DNA of 30,014 nt from an uncultured Oscillospiraceae bacterium (GTDB lineage: Bacteria; Bacillota_A; Clostridia; Oscillospirales; Oscillospiraceae). The translations under genes were made by a program, and so were the position numbers. Shown here in pieces: positions 7,926-16,155 of this stretch; the first letter of the stretch is position 1; each line of letters starts with the position of its first letter. Location: the NCBI GenBank assembly GCA_900769845.1, contig CAAGIF010000156.1, forward strand, positions 1 to 30,014, given 5' to 3'. The notes under the pieces were generated by a model, which ran no database searches, was not told the origin of the DNA, and was given only the letters and a program-made list of their open reading frames with translations.

Positions 7926-8558
7926 TCAGTTCTCTCCCCGGGGATTTTGGGCGACCCGCTCCACCGCCCCGGCAAAAGCAGCGCAGGCAGCCTCACAGGC
8001 AGACCGGGATCCGCTGAGCAGTCCCCCGCCGAAATTGGTTTCACTAGGTGGACTGTATAGTTTACATAACTTTACATCCGCAGCCTTCATCGCCGCGTCC
8101 ATGGCGTACATACTCTCCAGGGGCGGAGCGATCAGATAGGCAAGGGATGTCCCCTCTTTCACCCCAGCCGCTTCCGCAAGAAACGCGCCTGCCCGGCTGA
8201 CGGTATGGGCAAGATAAGGAACTCCCATGATTTCCTCAAACCCCACCCGGCCCAGCATATCCACCGCCGCTTCCATGCCGCTTCGCACCGCTCCGGGGGT
8301 GGGCCCCGCCAGGATGCCGATCACCTCACCTGCATAGGGTGTGCTGGCATTTGCCGCTCCGGCATAGAAGCTTCTGGCGTAACACACCCTCACATCCGCC
8401 GCTTTTGTGGCTTCATCCAGAGCGATATAGGTGGCATCATCACTATCCGTGGTCAAAATCCCCAGCGCCGGGTAACCCTCCGGCGCGCCCAGGGCCCTGC
8501 CCAGTTCCGGGTTTGTCCCGGGAAGATACCGCATAGCAAGAATACGCACCGGGATCAT
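7926..8558 (-). CDS. eutL: Microcompartment shell trimer protein EutL (tandem BMC)
   Basis: EutL is a pseudohexameric trimer with two circularly permuted BMC domains and a central pore thought to open and close, perhaps for cofactor passage. The 210-residue protein matches the family from the start (MIPVRILAMRYLPGTNPELG) through the first domain (ATYIALDEATKAADVRVCYA, then GEVIGILAGPTPGAVRSG) and the second (YLIAPPLESMYAMDAAMKAA, then NFGGGLLSGSRSACEAA). Enteric EutL is about 219 residues, so this copy is complete. Its ATG overlaps the eutC stop as ATGA, implying coupled translation. Confidence 0.95.
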   Translation of the reverse strand: MIPVRILAMRYLPGTNPELGRALGAPEGYPALGILTTDSDDATYIALDEATKAADVRVCYARSFYAGAANASTPYAGEVIGILAGPTPGAVRSGMEAAVDMLGRVGFEEIMGVPYLAHTVSRAGAFLAEAAGVKEGTSLAYLIAPPLESMYAMDAAMKAADVKLCKLYSPPSETNFGGGLLSGSRSACEAACAAFAGAVERVAQNPRGEN

Positions 8559-9469
8559 GGATTCCCCTCCATGTGCAGTCCCACGCCGGATACTTTTTTC
8601 TCCAGAATTTTACCCACCAGTTCCGCAACATACGCCCCGGCCTCCACGGCGGGGGTTCCCTGGTCATGGATATTGGAGACCACTGTGCGGCTGGATTCCA
8701 GCACTCCGGTGTGGGGCTTATAGGTGATATAAACGGACATACTCTTATCCGTCACAAGCCCCGGCCGTTCTCCCACCAGCATGCAGACCACTTCGCAACC
8801 GGTCACATCTCCGATGGCATCTCCCGCCCCCACCCGGCAGTACCGGACGAACAGCTCTTTTCCGCAATGGATCCCCTTGATCTTAAGCCCGTCCCTGATA
8901 GCCCGCAGGCAGTCCATGGCATTGGCCTGGATCGCCGCAGAGGACAGCCCGTCCCCTACCACGAGCAGACATCTGGGGCTCTGAGGCACTGCTTCCTTGA
9001 TCTTTCTTTGGTTTTCTTCATCAAAGCATCTTCCCAGATCCGGTCTTGTCAGATATTCGTCCTTGTCCCGGCATTTTGTTTTCAGAGGAATCAGGCCATT
9101 TTGGGCGGCATATTCCTCCGGAACCTGGGAAAACACCGCATCCTGGGCTGCGGCATGGTCCGCCCGAAACCGCAGCATAGTCAGGGTCTTGTACCGGGGA
9201 CCCGCTCTGCCGCTGCCCAGCCGGGCAGGCGTTTTTTCCTTCATGGTCTTGAACTTCTCTTCGTTCTCCCCATGCTCCACCAGATAGAGCTTCCGCAGAT
9301 CCAGCGCCGTCACATCCGGAACAAAATCTCCGTCCCGGTACTGCTGCTTTTTCTCATCGGACTGGTAGACCACGGTCTTATAATCCGATGCCTTCACCAT
9401 AGGTTCCCGCTGCCCATGCATCTGGCTCAGGATCTCCGTTACCAGATTGGTAAGTTCCTGTTTGGTCAT
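8555..9469 (-). CDS. eutC: Ethanolamine ammonia-lyase small subunit EutC
   Basis: EutC is the small subunit of adenosylcobalamin-dependent ethanolamine ammonia-lyase; with EutB it holds the cofactor and converts ethanolamine to acetaldehyde and ammonia. The 304-residue protein carries the core motifs VGDGLSSAAIQANAMD, VVCMLVGERPGLVTDKSM and YITYKPHTGVLESSRTVVSN. The N-terminal MTKQELTNLVTEILSQMHG is an amphipathic helix followed by a linker, matching the encapsulation signal known for enteric EutC. AAGGAGGTGA overlaps the eutB end and precedes the ATG at 9469. Identification is certain. Confidence 0.97.
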   Translation of the reverse strand: MTKQELTNLVTEILSQMHGQREPMVKASDYKTVVYQSDEKKQQYRDGDFVPDVTALDLRKLYLVEHGENEEKFKTMKEKTPARLGSGRAGPRYKTLTMLRFRADHAAAQDAVFSQVPEEYAAQNGLIPLKTKCRDKDEYLTRPDLGRCFDEENQRKIKEAVPQSPRCLLVVGDGLSSAAIQANAMDCLRAIRDGLKIKGIHCGKELFVRYCRVGAGDAIGDVTGCEVVCMLVGERPGLVTDKSMSVYITYKPHTGVLESSRTVVSNIHDQGTPAVEAGAYVAELVGKILEKKVSGVGLHMEGNP

Positions 9470-9481
9470 TCCGTCACCTCC

Positions 9482-10846
9482 TTAAAACAGCAGACTTGAT
9501 CCGTCTCCGGCCTTTTTCGTCAGCTTTCCCTTTTCCACAAATCCCATTTTCTCCAGCCAGCTCTGGAATTCCGGGATTGCCGTCTTTCCCGTCAGCTCTC
9601 TCAGCGCCGCGGTTTCCCGGAAGCCGGTGGTCTGGTAATTGAGCATGATATCGTCCCCGTGGGGGATGCCCATAAAGTAATTGCACCCGGCCACGGTCAG
9701 CAGCGCCGCCAGATTCTCGATATCATTCTGATCCGCTTTCATATGGTTGGTATAGCAGCAATCGCAGCCCATGGAGATCCCGGTGAGCTTGCCCATAAAA
9801 TGATCTTCCAGGCCTGCCCTCGTCACCTGCCGGGCATCGTACAGATACTCCGGCCCGATGAACCCAACCACCGTGTTCACAAGGAAGGGCTGGAACCGCT
9901 TGGCAAACCCATAGCACCGGGCTTCCATGGTCACCTGGTCCGTACCGTGATGGGCGTTGGAGGACAGCTCCGAGCCCTGGCCCGTTTCGAAATACATCAC
10001 ATTAGGGCCTTCCGCGGTTCCGTCCCGGAGAAGCAGCTGCCGGGCTTCCTCAATGGTTGCCGCATTGAAGCCAAAGGCCGCATTTCCCGCCTCGCTTCCG
10101 GCAATGGATTGAAAGATCAGATCACAGGGCGCTCCATCGCGAACCGCCTTCATCTGGGCGGTCACGTGGGCCAGTACACAGATCTGGGTAGGAATTTCCC
10201 AATGTTCCTTGATCTCCTGAAACCGCCGCAGCACTTTTCCCACCTGTTCCGGGCTATCCGTTACCGGGTTCAGACCAATCACCGCATCCCCGGCGCCAAA
10301 GGACAGCCCCTCCAACACCGACGCCGTGATCCCCTCGGGATCATCCGTGGTATGGTTCGGCTGCAGCCGGCAGCTAAGGGTCCCCGGCAAACCGATGGTG
10401 GTATTGCAGTGAGCGGTGACCGTGATCTTGTTGGCGGCATAAATCAGATCCAGATTGCTCATCAGCTTGCATACCGCCGCCACCATTTCCGAGGTCAAAC
10501 CCCGGCTGAGCTTCCGGATATCTCCGCCGGTGGTATTCTCATCCAAAATCCATTCCCGAAGCTCCGAAACCGTCCAGTTCCGGATCCGGGAATAGGTCTT
10601 TTCATTCACATCATCCTGAATGATCCGGGTGACCTCATCCTGTTCATAGGGAACTGCCGGATTTTCCCGCAGCTCCCCCAGGGTCACCGCAGACAGAACC
10701 ACCTTTGCCGCCACACGCTCCTGGGCTGTTTCCGCAGCCAGCCCCGCCAGCTTATCCCCGGTTTTTTCCTCATTTGCCTTGGCAAGGACCTCTTTCAAAT
10801 CCCGGAATTGATATGTTTTTCCCAACAGAGTCGTTTGTAATTTCAT
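9482..10846 (-). CDS. eutB: Ethanolamine ammonia-lyase large subunit EutB
   Basis: EutB is the TIM-barrel catalytic subunit of the lyase. The 454-residue protein is nearly the length of the Salmonella enzyme and is highly conserved: MKLQTTLLGKTYQFRD at the start, then QERVAAKVVLS, EGLSFGAGDAVIGLNPVTD, GAPCDLIFQSIAGSEAGN, YFETGQGSELSSNAHHG and LEDHFMGKLTGISMGCDCC. The frame is open for 11 codons further upstream, but the ATG at 10846 matches the family start and has AGAGGG before it. It lies 13 bp after eutA. All expected blocks are intact. Confidence 0.98.
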   Translation of the reverse strand: MKLQTTLLGKTYQFRDLKEVLAKANEEKTGDKLAGLAAETAQERVAAKVVLSAVTLGELRENPAVPYEQDEVTRIIQDDVNEKTYSRIRNWTVSELREWILDENTTGGDIRKLSRGLTSEMVAAVCKLMSNLDLIYAANKITVTAHCNTTIGLPGTLSCRLQPNHTTDDPEGITASVLEGLSFGAGDAVIGLNPVTDSPEQVGKVLRRFQEIKEHWEIPTQICVLAHVTAQMKAVRDGAPCDLIFQSIAGSEAGNAAFGFNAATIEEARQLLLRDGTAEGPNVMYFETGQGSELSSNAHHGTDQVTMEARCYGFAKRFQPFLVNTVVGFIGPEYLYDARQVTRAGLEDHFMGKLTGISMGCDCCYTNHMKADQNDIENLAALLTVAGCNYFMGIPHGDDIMLNYQTTGFRETAALRELTGKTAIPEFQSWLEKMGFVEKGKLTKKAGDGSSLLF

Positions 10847-10859
10847 AGGATCCCTCTTT

Positions 10860-12203
10860 TCATATTTCCCTTTCCCCATGCAGCGCCAGGGTCTTCACCA
10901 CCACCGGCAGGGCAGAGCCCACCGGCGCTCCCACATCCAGATAACTGCCCTCCGACAGCGCCACCCGGTCAATGCACAGTATCCGGGCTTCGGGGCCCAT
11001 TTCCAGGGCAAGTTGTTGCCCCAATGCCTTTGCCATGTCCGTTTCCGTTACTACCACGGCCATTTCTCCGACAAATTCCCCGGCCAGTTTCCGGGCAAGG
11101 GCGCTCACCTGGGCATAGGTAGGAGCGTCCGTTCCCTCCAGAGCCAGAGCCCCGGGGCCGTCCAGCTTTTTTAGTTGCCCAACCGTCCTTGCCACACCCA
11201 GATTTTTCAGAGGAAACAGGATATTCTGGTAAAACACCGTACTGCCGGAAAGCTGGGTACTGTAGCTTCCCGCGCCGATCACCGTGGCCCGGATGGTTTC
11301 CGCCCCCAGACGGTATTCCCCCTTGCAAAGAAGGCTTTTCCGGATGGCTGCTCCCAATTCCGGCCCCATATCTCCATATGCCAGCCAGGGCTTCTCCCCG
11401 GCAATGCAGTCCGCCACGCCGCCGGAAAAGGAAAGTACCGTTCCTTTAGGCAATATCTTCCACAAAGGCGCCGCCTCTTCCGTAACCAGTTCCTCCATAA
11501 GGACTGTCCTCTCTCGCAGACAAGCCGCCATTTCCAGCGGCTCGGTCAGCCGCTGCGCCAACCGCTCCACCGTTTCCTGGTTTACATAATCCCCAACATT
11601 GCCAAAAAACAGATTTTTCAGCACCGGAGAAATATATTCCAGCCTGCCATCCGGGCTGATCTTCAGCAGCCGACCGCCCACATTCAGGCAGGCGGTCTCC
11701 CGAATCTTCCCATTTTCGATCAGGGCCAGATTGCTGGTGCCGCCGCCAATATCCATATGCAGTACCGGTTTTCCCGTTCTTTCGCTGTATTCCACCGCGC
11801 CTGCGCCCTTGGCAGCCAGAATACTTTCCAGATCCGGACCGGCTGTGGCTACCACAAAATCCCCGGCGTGCTCTGAAAGCGCCGCCAGCACCTGGGCGGC
11901 ATTTTCTTTCCGGGAGGTTTCTCCGGTGATGATGATCGCCCCGGTATCCACCTCCGCCTTGTTAACCCCGGCCCGGGCATATTCCCGGTCCACCAGCTCC
12001 CGCAGCTGCTCCCCATCCACCAGATCCCCGGCCTTCAGAGGCGTAAAGTGTACGGGACTCTTATATCGTACCTTGCGTTGGGTTATCTCCATTTTGGGGA
12101 CGGAAAAACTCCCCGCCTGATTTTCGATCAGCAGTTCTGACAGCACCATCTGGGTAGAAGTGGTTCCCACATCCAGCCCCACGCTCAGAAGCTTCTCAGG
12201 CAC
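10860..12203 (-). CDS. eutA: Ethanolamine ammonia-lyase reactivating factor EutA
   Basis: EutA is the ATP-dependent chaperone-like factor that removes damaged cobalamin from EutBC so that fresh adenosylcobalamin can bind. The 447-residue protein has the actin/Hsp70-like phosphate loops: VGLDVGTTSTQMVLSEL at the N-terminus, GAIIITGETSRKENA, HMDIGGGTSNLALIENGKI in the middle, and FSGGVADCIAGEKPW later. Its start overlaps the end of eutG by 8 nt and it precedes eutB, the common Firmicute order. Length is close to the enteric protein (about 467). Confidence 0.96.
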   Translation of the reverse strand: MPEKLLSVGLDVGTTSTQMVLSELLIENQAGSFSVPKMEITQRKVRYKSPVHFTPLKAGDLVDGEQLRELVDREYARAGVNKAEVDTGAIIITGETSRKENAAQVLAALSEHAGDFVVATAGPDLESILAAKGAGAVEYSERTGKPVLHMDIGGGTSNLALIENGKIRETACLNVGGRLLKISPDGRLEYISPVLKNLFFGNVGDYVNQETVERLAQRLTEPLEMAACLRERTVLMEELVTEEAAPLWKILPKGTVLSFSGGVADCIAGEKPWLAYGDMGPELGAAIRKSLLCKGEYRLGAETIRATVIGAGSYSTQLSGSTVFYQNILFPLKNLGVARTVGQLKKLDGPGALALEGTDAPTYAQVSALARKLAGEFVGEMAVVVTETDMAKALGQQLALEMGPEARILCIDRVALSEGSYLDVGAPVGSALPVVVKTLALHGEREI

Positions 12204-13278
12204 GGCCGGTAACCTCCTCCAGGATCCTGCGGATCATAAAAGCTTCCGGTTTCACCGGATTGGTGGCGCAGCAGGGGTCTGCCAGAGTGGATCGTACGAT
12301 CTCCTCCGTGGCCGCCCAGACCTCCCGTGGGGCGACTCCCGCCTGAGCAAGGGTCTCCGGCAGCTTCAGGTCTTTTCGCAGCCGAATCAACGCATTTTTT
12401 AGATTCCGCACAGCCACCAGATCCGCGCTGCCGCCGATCCCTGCATACCGGGCAATCTCCGCGTATTTCTCCCCCGCCACATGCGCATTGGCAGAAACGA
12501 TTCCCGGCAGCAAAATGGCGTTTAGTCTGCCATGGGGGATATGGAATATCCCGCCCAGGCTGTGGGACATGGCGTGGCAAAGCCCCAGCCCCGCCTGGTT
12601 AAAGGCCATCCCCGCCATAGTTGCCGCCAGATGCACCTTCAACCGCACCTCCTTCCGTCCGGCGAAGGACGCGGGCAGCGCCGCATAGGCGCTTCGGAAG
12701 GCTTCTCGTGCCAGCCCGTCGGTCAGCGTTCCCGCTCCAGTGGCCACATAGCCCTCCAAAGCGTGAGCAATCACATCAAACCCCGCATCCGCGATCAGCG
12801 ACGGGGGCATTTCCTGAAGCAGATTGCTGTCCAGAATTGCCGCATCCGGCCGCAGCCGTTTATCAACCAATGGGTGCTTGACCTTATTGTGAGTCAGCAC
12901 CGCAAAATCCGTCACCTCCGAACCGGAACCGGAGGTGGTGGGGATCGCCACCAGTTTCGCCCCGGTTTTGGCAAAAAACGCCATGGCTTTGGCGCAATCC
13001 ATAGCGCTGCCGCCCCCCAGGGCCACCACCATATCCGGAGAAAACGCCTGGAGTTTCGCCGTTCCTTCCGCCGCCAGTTCCACAGTGGGATCCGGTTTCA
13101 CATCGGAAAAGATCTCCACCTGCTCTGCCTTTGCCGCCGCTGCCACGCAATTTGCCGTTCCGTTTTTGTAAAAATAGGGATCTGTGATCAAAAACACCCG
13201 CTTCGCTCCAAACTCCGCCAGCTTATCAACCACGCCGGCGCCGGAGAGAATACGGGTGCTGCAATGAAATTCCTCCAC
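12196..13278 (-). CDS. eutG: Iron-containing alcohol dehydrogenase (EutG-like)
   Basis: This group III alcohol dehydrogenase should reduce part of the acetaldehyde to ethanol and so recycle the NADH made by EutE. The 360-residue protein shows the NAD-binding GGGSAMDCAKAM, the PTTSGSGSEVT motif, and the iron-site residues: Asp and His in DAGFDVIAHALEGY and two His in CHAMSHSLGGIFHIPHGR. The start is a GTG at 13278 preceded by AAAGGCGG; no better in-frame ATG exists. It is the first gene of the operon and faces ruvC across about 165 bp. It is shorter than enteric EutG (about 395). The gene name follows from context; a general alcohol dehydrogenase cannot be excluded by sequence alone. Confidence 0.88.
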   Translation of the reverse strand: MEEFHCSTRILSGAGVVDKLAEFGAKRVFLITDPYFYKNGTANCVAAAAKAEQVEIFSDVKPDPTVELAAEGTAKLQAFSPDMVVALGGGSAMDCAKAMAFFAKTGAKLVAIPTTSGSGSEVTDFAVLTHNKVKHPLVDKRLRPDAAILDSNLLQEMPPSLIADAGFDVIAHALEGYVATGAGTLTDGLAREAFRSAYAALPASFAGRKEVRLKVHLAATMAGMAFNQAGLGLCHAMSHSLGGIFHIPHGRLNAILLPGIVSANAHVAGEKYAEIARYAGIGGSADLVAVRNLKNALIRLRKDLKLPETLAQAGVAPREVWAATEEIVRSTLADPCCATNPVKPEAFMIRRILEEVTGRA

Positions 13279-13330
13279 TGAAACACCGCCTTTTCAGGCC
13301 TAGTATTTCCCAAGGCCGGCGAATCATGTA

Positions 13331-13360
13331 TGGATATTCTTTTTTTGTTTACCAAACCAA
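13331..13360 (-). promoter_or_regulatory. Candidate promoter of the eut operon (weak match)
   Basis: On the minus strand TTGGTT (13355-13360) and TATCCA (13331-13336) are 18 bp apart, about 55 bp before the eutG start. The match is only fair, as expected for an activated promoter. A GGGAAATTCCC inverted repeat at 13366-13376 lies just upstream and could be an operator. No cobalamin riboswitch or paired hexaloop (ANTAR-type) hairpins were found in the leader. Confidence 0.3.
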
Positions 13361-13416
13361 TCCCGGGGAAATTCCCACCTTTTTTGAAAATAAGGATAGG
13401 CAAACAAAAACAAATG

Positions 13417-13425
13417 TGTTATGAT
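13417..13425 (+). promoter_or_regulatory. Extended -10 promoter of ruvC
   Basis: TGTTATGAT is an extended -10 (TGn plus TATGAT) 20 bp before the ruvC ATG; no good -35 is spaced with it. The leader would be about 13 nt and contains the ruvC ribosome site GAGGTGA. Confidence 0.55.
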
Positions 13426-13444
13426 AGCATGTGAGGTGAATTTT

Positions 13445-13939
13445 ATGCGAATCCTCGGAATCGACCCGGGTTATGGCATTACCGGCTTCGGCATTCTGGA
13501 TGCCCAGCGCAGCGATTACCGGCTGTTGCAGTACGGCGCCATCACCACCCCCGCAGGCACGGACTTTCCCCTGCGGCTGCAAATGATCTATAACGATATG
13601 ACCGAGCTGCTCCGGGTTTCCCAACCCGACGCCGTGGCCATTGAAGAACTGTTTTTCGGACAAAATGTCACCACCGGCATCGGCGTGGCCCAAAGCCGGG
13701 GCGTGATCCTGCTGGCCATTCAGCAGGCGGGGATCCCCATTTTTCAGTACAAGCCCATGCAGGTCAAGCAGGCTGTGGTGGGTTACGGCAACGCCACCAA
13801 GCATCAGGTTCAGGACATGACCCGTCGGCTTCTGCACCTGCAGTCCGTTCCCAAGCCCGACGATGCCGCCGACGCCATCGCCATCGCCCTGTGCCACGCC
13901 CGGTCCAGCACCTCCCTGCTGGCGCAGGTACAACGATAA
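13445..13939 (+). CDS. ruvC: RuvC Holliday-junction resolvase
   Basis: RuvC is the dimeric endonuclease that cuts Holliday junctions symmetrically after RuvAB branch migration. The 164-residue protein has the RNase-H-like acidic residues: Asp in MRILGIDPGYGITGFG, Glu in VAIEELFFGQN, and the C-terminal pair in KPDDAADAIAIALCH. The open frame begins at 13421, but the ATG at 13445 gives the family N-terminus and has GAGGTGA before it. It heads ruvC-ruvA-ruvB with tight spacing. Confidence 0.97.
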   Translation: MRILGIDPGYGITGFGILDAQRSDYRLLQYGAITTPAGTDFPLRLQMIYNDMTELLRVSQPDAVAIEELFFGQNVTTGIGVAQSRGVILLAIQQAGIPIFQYKPMQVKQAVVGYGNATKHQVQDMTRRLLHLQSVPKPDDAADAIAIALCHARSSTSLLAQVQR

Positions 13940-13953
13940 CCAGGAGGTTTCCC

Positions 13954-14556
13954 ATGATCTATTATGTTTCCGGTCCCGTGACTGTACTGGAACCGGGTCT
14001 CGCGGTCATTGAATGCAGCGGCGTTGGTTACGGCTGCCGCATCACTGCCTATACCGCCGGTCAGCTGAAGCTGAATCAGAGTGCCCGGCTTTATATCACC
14101 GAATCCATCCGGGAGGACGCCCATGATCTTTACGGTTTTATTTCCAGGGAAGAGCAGCGGTGCTATGAGCTTTTAACTTCCGTCAACGGCGTAGGCCCCA
14201 AGGCCGCCGTATCCATTTTGTCCGCAGGCCCTCAGAATTTCACCCTGGCTGTGATGACCGGGGATGAGAAAATGCTCACCGCCGCCCAGGGTATCGGCAA
14301 AAAGATCGCCCAGCGGATCATCCTGGAACTGAAGGATAAGATCGGCGGCGGCGCTGTGGAACTGGATTTCTCCGGCGGCCCGGCTGCTCCTGCTCCTGTT
14401 CAGCAAACCGGCAGCGTGGCTTTGGCCCACGCCGCTCTGCAGGAGCTTGGCTACTCTCCCGCGGAGATCCACGCCGCCCTCAAGGGCGCAGATCCCACCG
14501 CCACCACCGAGGAACTGATCCGTCACGCCCTCCGGGCCATGGTCATGAAAGGATAA
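13954..14556 (+). CDS. ruvA: RuvA Holliday-junction binding protein
   Basis: RuvA binds the four-way junction and loads the RuvB motor. The 200-residue protein has the N-terminal OB fold (MIYYVSGPVTVLEPG), two helix-hairpin-helix motifs (LLTSVNGVGPKAAVSIL and AAQGIGKKIAQRIILELKDK), an Ala/Pro linker, and the C-terminal RuvB-contacting domain (HAALQELGYSPAEIHAAL). The frame is open from 13891 inside ruvC, but the ATG at 13954 follows AGGAGG and gives the canonical start. It lies 14 bp after ruvC. Confidence 0.97.
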   Translation: MIYYVSGPVTVLEPGLAVIECSGVGYGCRITAYTAGQLKLNQSARLYITESIREDAHDLYGFISREEQRCYELLTSVNGVGPKAAVSILSAGPQNFTLAVMTGDEKMLTAAQGIGKKIAQRIILELKDKIGGGAVELDFSGGPAAPAPVQQTGSVALAHAALQELGYSPAEIHAALKGADPTATTEELIRHALRAMVMKG

Positions 14557-14565
14557 GGTATCCAT

Positions 14566-15603
14566 ATGAGCCTTGAATTTTCACAAGAAATCGCAGCCCC
14601 CATCATCTCCCCCACCTTTGCGCCCCAGGACGCAGGAGAGATCGGTCTGCGCCCCAAGCTGCTTTCCGATTATACCGGTCAGGAAAAGGCCAAAAGCAAC
14701 CTGTCGGTCTATATTGAAGCTGCCCGGCGGCGGAACGAGCCGCTGGATCACACCCTGCTCTATGGCCCTCCCGGCCTGGGCAAAACCACCCTTGCCGGCG
14801 TCATCGCCAATGAGATGGGCGCAGGCATCCGGATTACCTCCGGTCCCGCCATTGAAAAACCCGGCGATCTGGCTGCGCTGCTGACCAATCTGAATCCCGG
14901 CGATATTCTGTTTATCGACGAAATTCACCGTCTGAACCGGGTGGTCGAAGAGATCCTGTATCCTGCCATGGAGGATTTCGCCATCGATATCATCGTGGGC
15001 AAAGGCCCTTCCGCCAACTCCATCCGGCTGGATCTTCCCAAATTCACCCTGGTGGGCGCCACCACCCGGGCCGGTCAGCTCTCCGCTCCCCTCCGGGACC
15101 GTTTCGGTGTTAATCTGCGTCTGGAACTGTACACCCATGAAGAGCTGGCCCGAATCGTCACCCGCAGCGCCACCATTCTGGGCATGGCCATCGATCCCGA
15201 GGGTGCCATGGAGATTGCATCCCGCAGCCGGGGAACCCCCCGAATCGCCAACCGGTTCCTCCGCCGCGTCCGGGACTTCGCCCAGGTCATGGGCGACGGC
15301 ACCATCACCAAGGAAGCTGCTGACCTGGCTCTCTCCCGTCTGGAAGTGGATCAGCTGGGTCTGGACAACATCGACCGCAGAATGCTCACCGCCATTATCC
15401 AGAATTACGGCGGCGGTCCTGTGGGTCTGGAAACCCTGGCCGCTACCATCGGCGAGGAAGCCGTGACGCTGGAAGATGTATATGAGCCCTATCTGATGCA
15501 GCTGGGCTTCCTGACCCGCACCCCCCGGGGACGGTGCGTGACTCCCCTGGCCTATGACCATTTGCATATTCCCTGCGGCGGTCAGTCCAGTTTCAGCATT
15601 TAA
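14566..15603 (+). CDS. ruvB: RuvB branch-migration ATPase
   Basis: RuvB is the hexameric AAA+ motor that drives Holliday-junction branch migration. The 345-residue protein has Walker A ([13 protein letters not shown]), Walker B ([19 protein letters not shown]), the [21 protein letters not shown] sensor/arginine-finger region, and the C-terminal winged helix ([20 protein letters not shown] followed by [14 protein letters not shown]). The start is 9 bp after ruvA. All conserved blocks are intact. Confidence 0.98.
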   Translation: MSLEFSQEIAAPIISPTFAPQDAGEIGLRPKLLSDYTGQEKAKSNLSVYIEAARRRNEPLDHTLLYGPPGLGKTTLAGVIANEMGAGIRITSGPAIEKPGDLAALLTNLNPGDILFIDEIHRLNRVVEEILYPAMEDFAIDIIVGKGPSANSIRLDLPKFTLVGATTRAGQLSAPLRDRFGVNLRLELYTHEELARIVTRSATILGMAIDPEGAMEIASRSRGTPRIANRFLRRVRDFAQVMGDGTITKEAADLALSRLEVDQLGLDNIDRRMLTAIIQNYGGGPVGLETLAATIGEEAVTLEDVYEPYLMQLGFLTRTPRGRCVTPLAYDHLHIPCGGQSSFSI

Positions 15604-15628
15604 ATTCCGGTTTTTCGGGAATTATTTT
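15603..15628 (+). terminator. Weak hairpin after ruvB
   Basis: AATTCC and GGAATT form a 6-bp stem right at the ruvB stop, followed by ATTTT. It is a weak terminator candidate. The next gene has its own consensus promoter, so some transcript end is expected near here. Confidence 0.35.
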
Positions 15629-15670
15629 GGTTGAATCTGGAAAAGCGCCCCGAAAAATATGAACAAAGTG

Positions 15671-15699
15671 TTGACATTCCCAACGCCTTTGTGTATAAT
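15671..15699 (+). promoter_or_regulatory. Perfect-consensus sigma-A promoter of the zinc-ribbon gene
   Basis: TTGACA (15671-15676) and TATAAT (15694-15699) are exact consensus boxes with the ideal 17-bp spacing. Transcription should start near 15706, giving a leader of about 97 nt. This is the best-matching promoter in the window and predicts strong expression. Confidence 0.92.
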
Positions 15700-15705
15700 C
15701 CGACT

Positions 15706-15802
15706 TGTGGTATATAAACCCACACACTATTATCTGACTCCGCGTTTTTCCAGCATTTGATGGGTTTTCACGGGGCAAAAAACCGAAGAGAGGTATTTCC
15801 AA
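15706..15802 (+). promoter_or_regulatory. Structured 5' leader with mutually exclusive stems
   Basis: Three short pairings compete. TGTGG (15706-15710) can pair with CCACA (about 15720-15724). AAACCCA (15716-15722) can pair with TGGGTTT (15761-15767). GGTTTT (15763-15768) can pair with AAAACC (15779-15784), just upstream of the ribosome site GAGAGG. Adopting one disrupts a neighbour. A temperature- or ligand-responsive role is inference only; no known riboswitch class was recognised. Confidence 0.4.
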
Positions 15803-16081
15803 ATGTACGAAGACAAGACTTTAGTTTGCAAAGAGTGCGGCAACGAGTTCGTTTTCACTGCCGGTGAGCAGGAATTCTACGCAGAGCGCGGCTTCCAGAA
15901 CGAGCCCCAGCGCTGCAAGGCTTGCCGTGACGCCCGCAAGAACGCTACCCGTGGTCCCCGTGAGTTCTTCACTGCTACCTGCGCACGTTGCGGCGGCGAG
16001 GCAAAGGTTCCCTTCCAGCCCAAGTCCGACCGTCCCGTTTTCTGCAGCGAGTGCTTCGCTCAGATGCGCGCTAACGGCTAA
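15803..16081 (+). CDS. Zinc-ribbon protein with CxxC-x17-CxxC domain
   Basis: This 92-residue protein has two putative zinc ribbons. The N-terminal one uses CKECG (Cys9 and Cys12) and CKACRDARK (about 38-41), with FVFTAGEQEFYAERGF between, as in the 'probable zinc-ribbon' family. The C-terminal one begins CARCGG and ends PVFCSECF, with exactly 17 residues between the CxxC pairs. It is basic and Arg/Lys-rich, suggesting nucleic-acid or ribosome contact, but the function is unknown. The gene stands alone between a consensus promoter with a long leader and a strong terminator, implying abundant and possibly post-transcriptionally controlled expression. GAGAGG precedes the ATG. Confidence 0.88.
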   Translation: MYEDKTLVCKECGNEFVFTAGEQEFYAERGFQNEPQRCKACRDARKNATRGPREFFTATCARCGGEAKVPFQPKSDRPVFCSECFAQMRANG

Positions 16082-16094
16082 TTGCAACTGACAA

Positions 16095-16128
16095 AACAGA
16101 GCTGACCGTTCGGTCAGCTCTGTTTGTT
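16095..16128. terminator. Bidirectional terminator between converging genes
   Basis: AACAGAGCTGACC pairs perfectly with GGTCAGCTCTGTT around GTTC. The plus strand continues TTTGTTTCC and the minus strand TTTTG. It lies 14 bp after the zinc-ribbon gene and about 30 bp after the stop of the convergent 34-codon ORF, so it can serve both. Confidence 0.9.
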
Positions 16129-16155
16129 TCCTTGTCATAGTTTACATAACATTTA

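Noticed and set aside
9659..10840. Plus-strand open frame of about 393 codons opposite eutB
   Set aside because: eutB is complete and highly conserved; the opposite frame has no recognisable motif.
13279..13444. Cobalamin riboswitch or EutV-type antiterminator hairpins before eutG
   Set aside because: The region is too short for a cobalamin riboswitch, and no pair of hexaloop hairpins or intrinsic terminator was found.
14581..15567. Minus-strand open frame antisense to ruvB
   Set aside because: It is a shadow of ruvB with low-complexity composition and no start signal.
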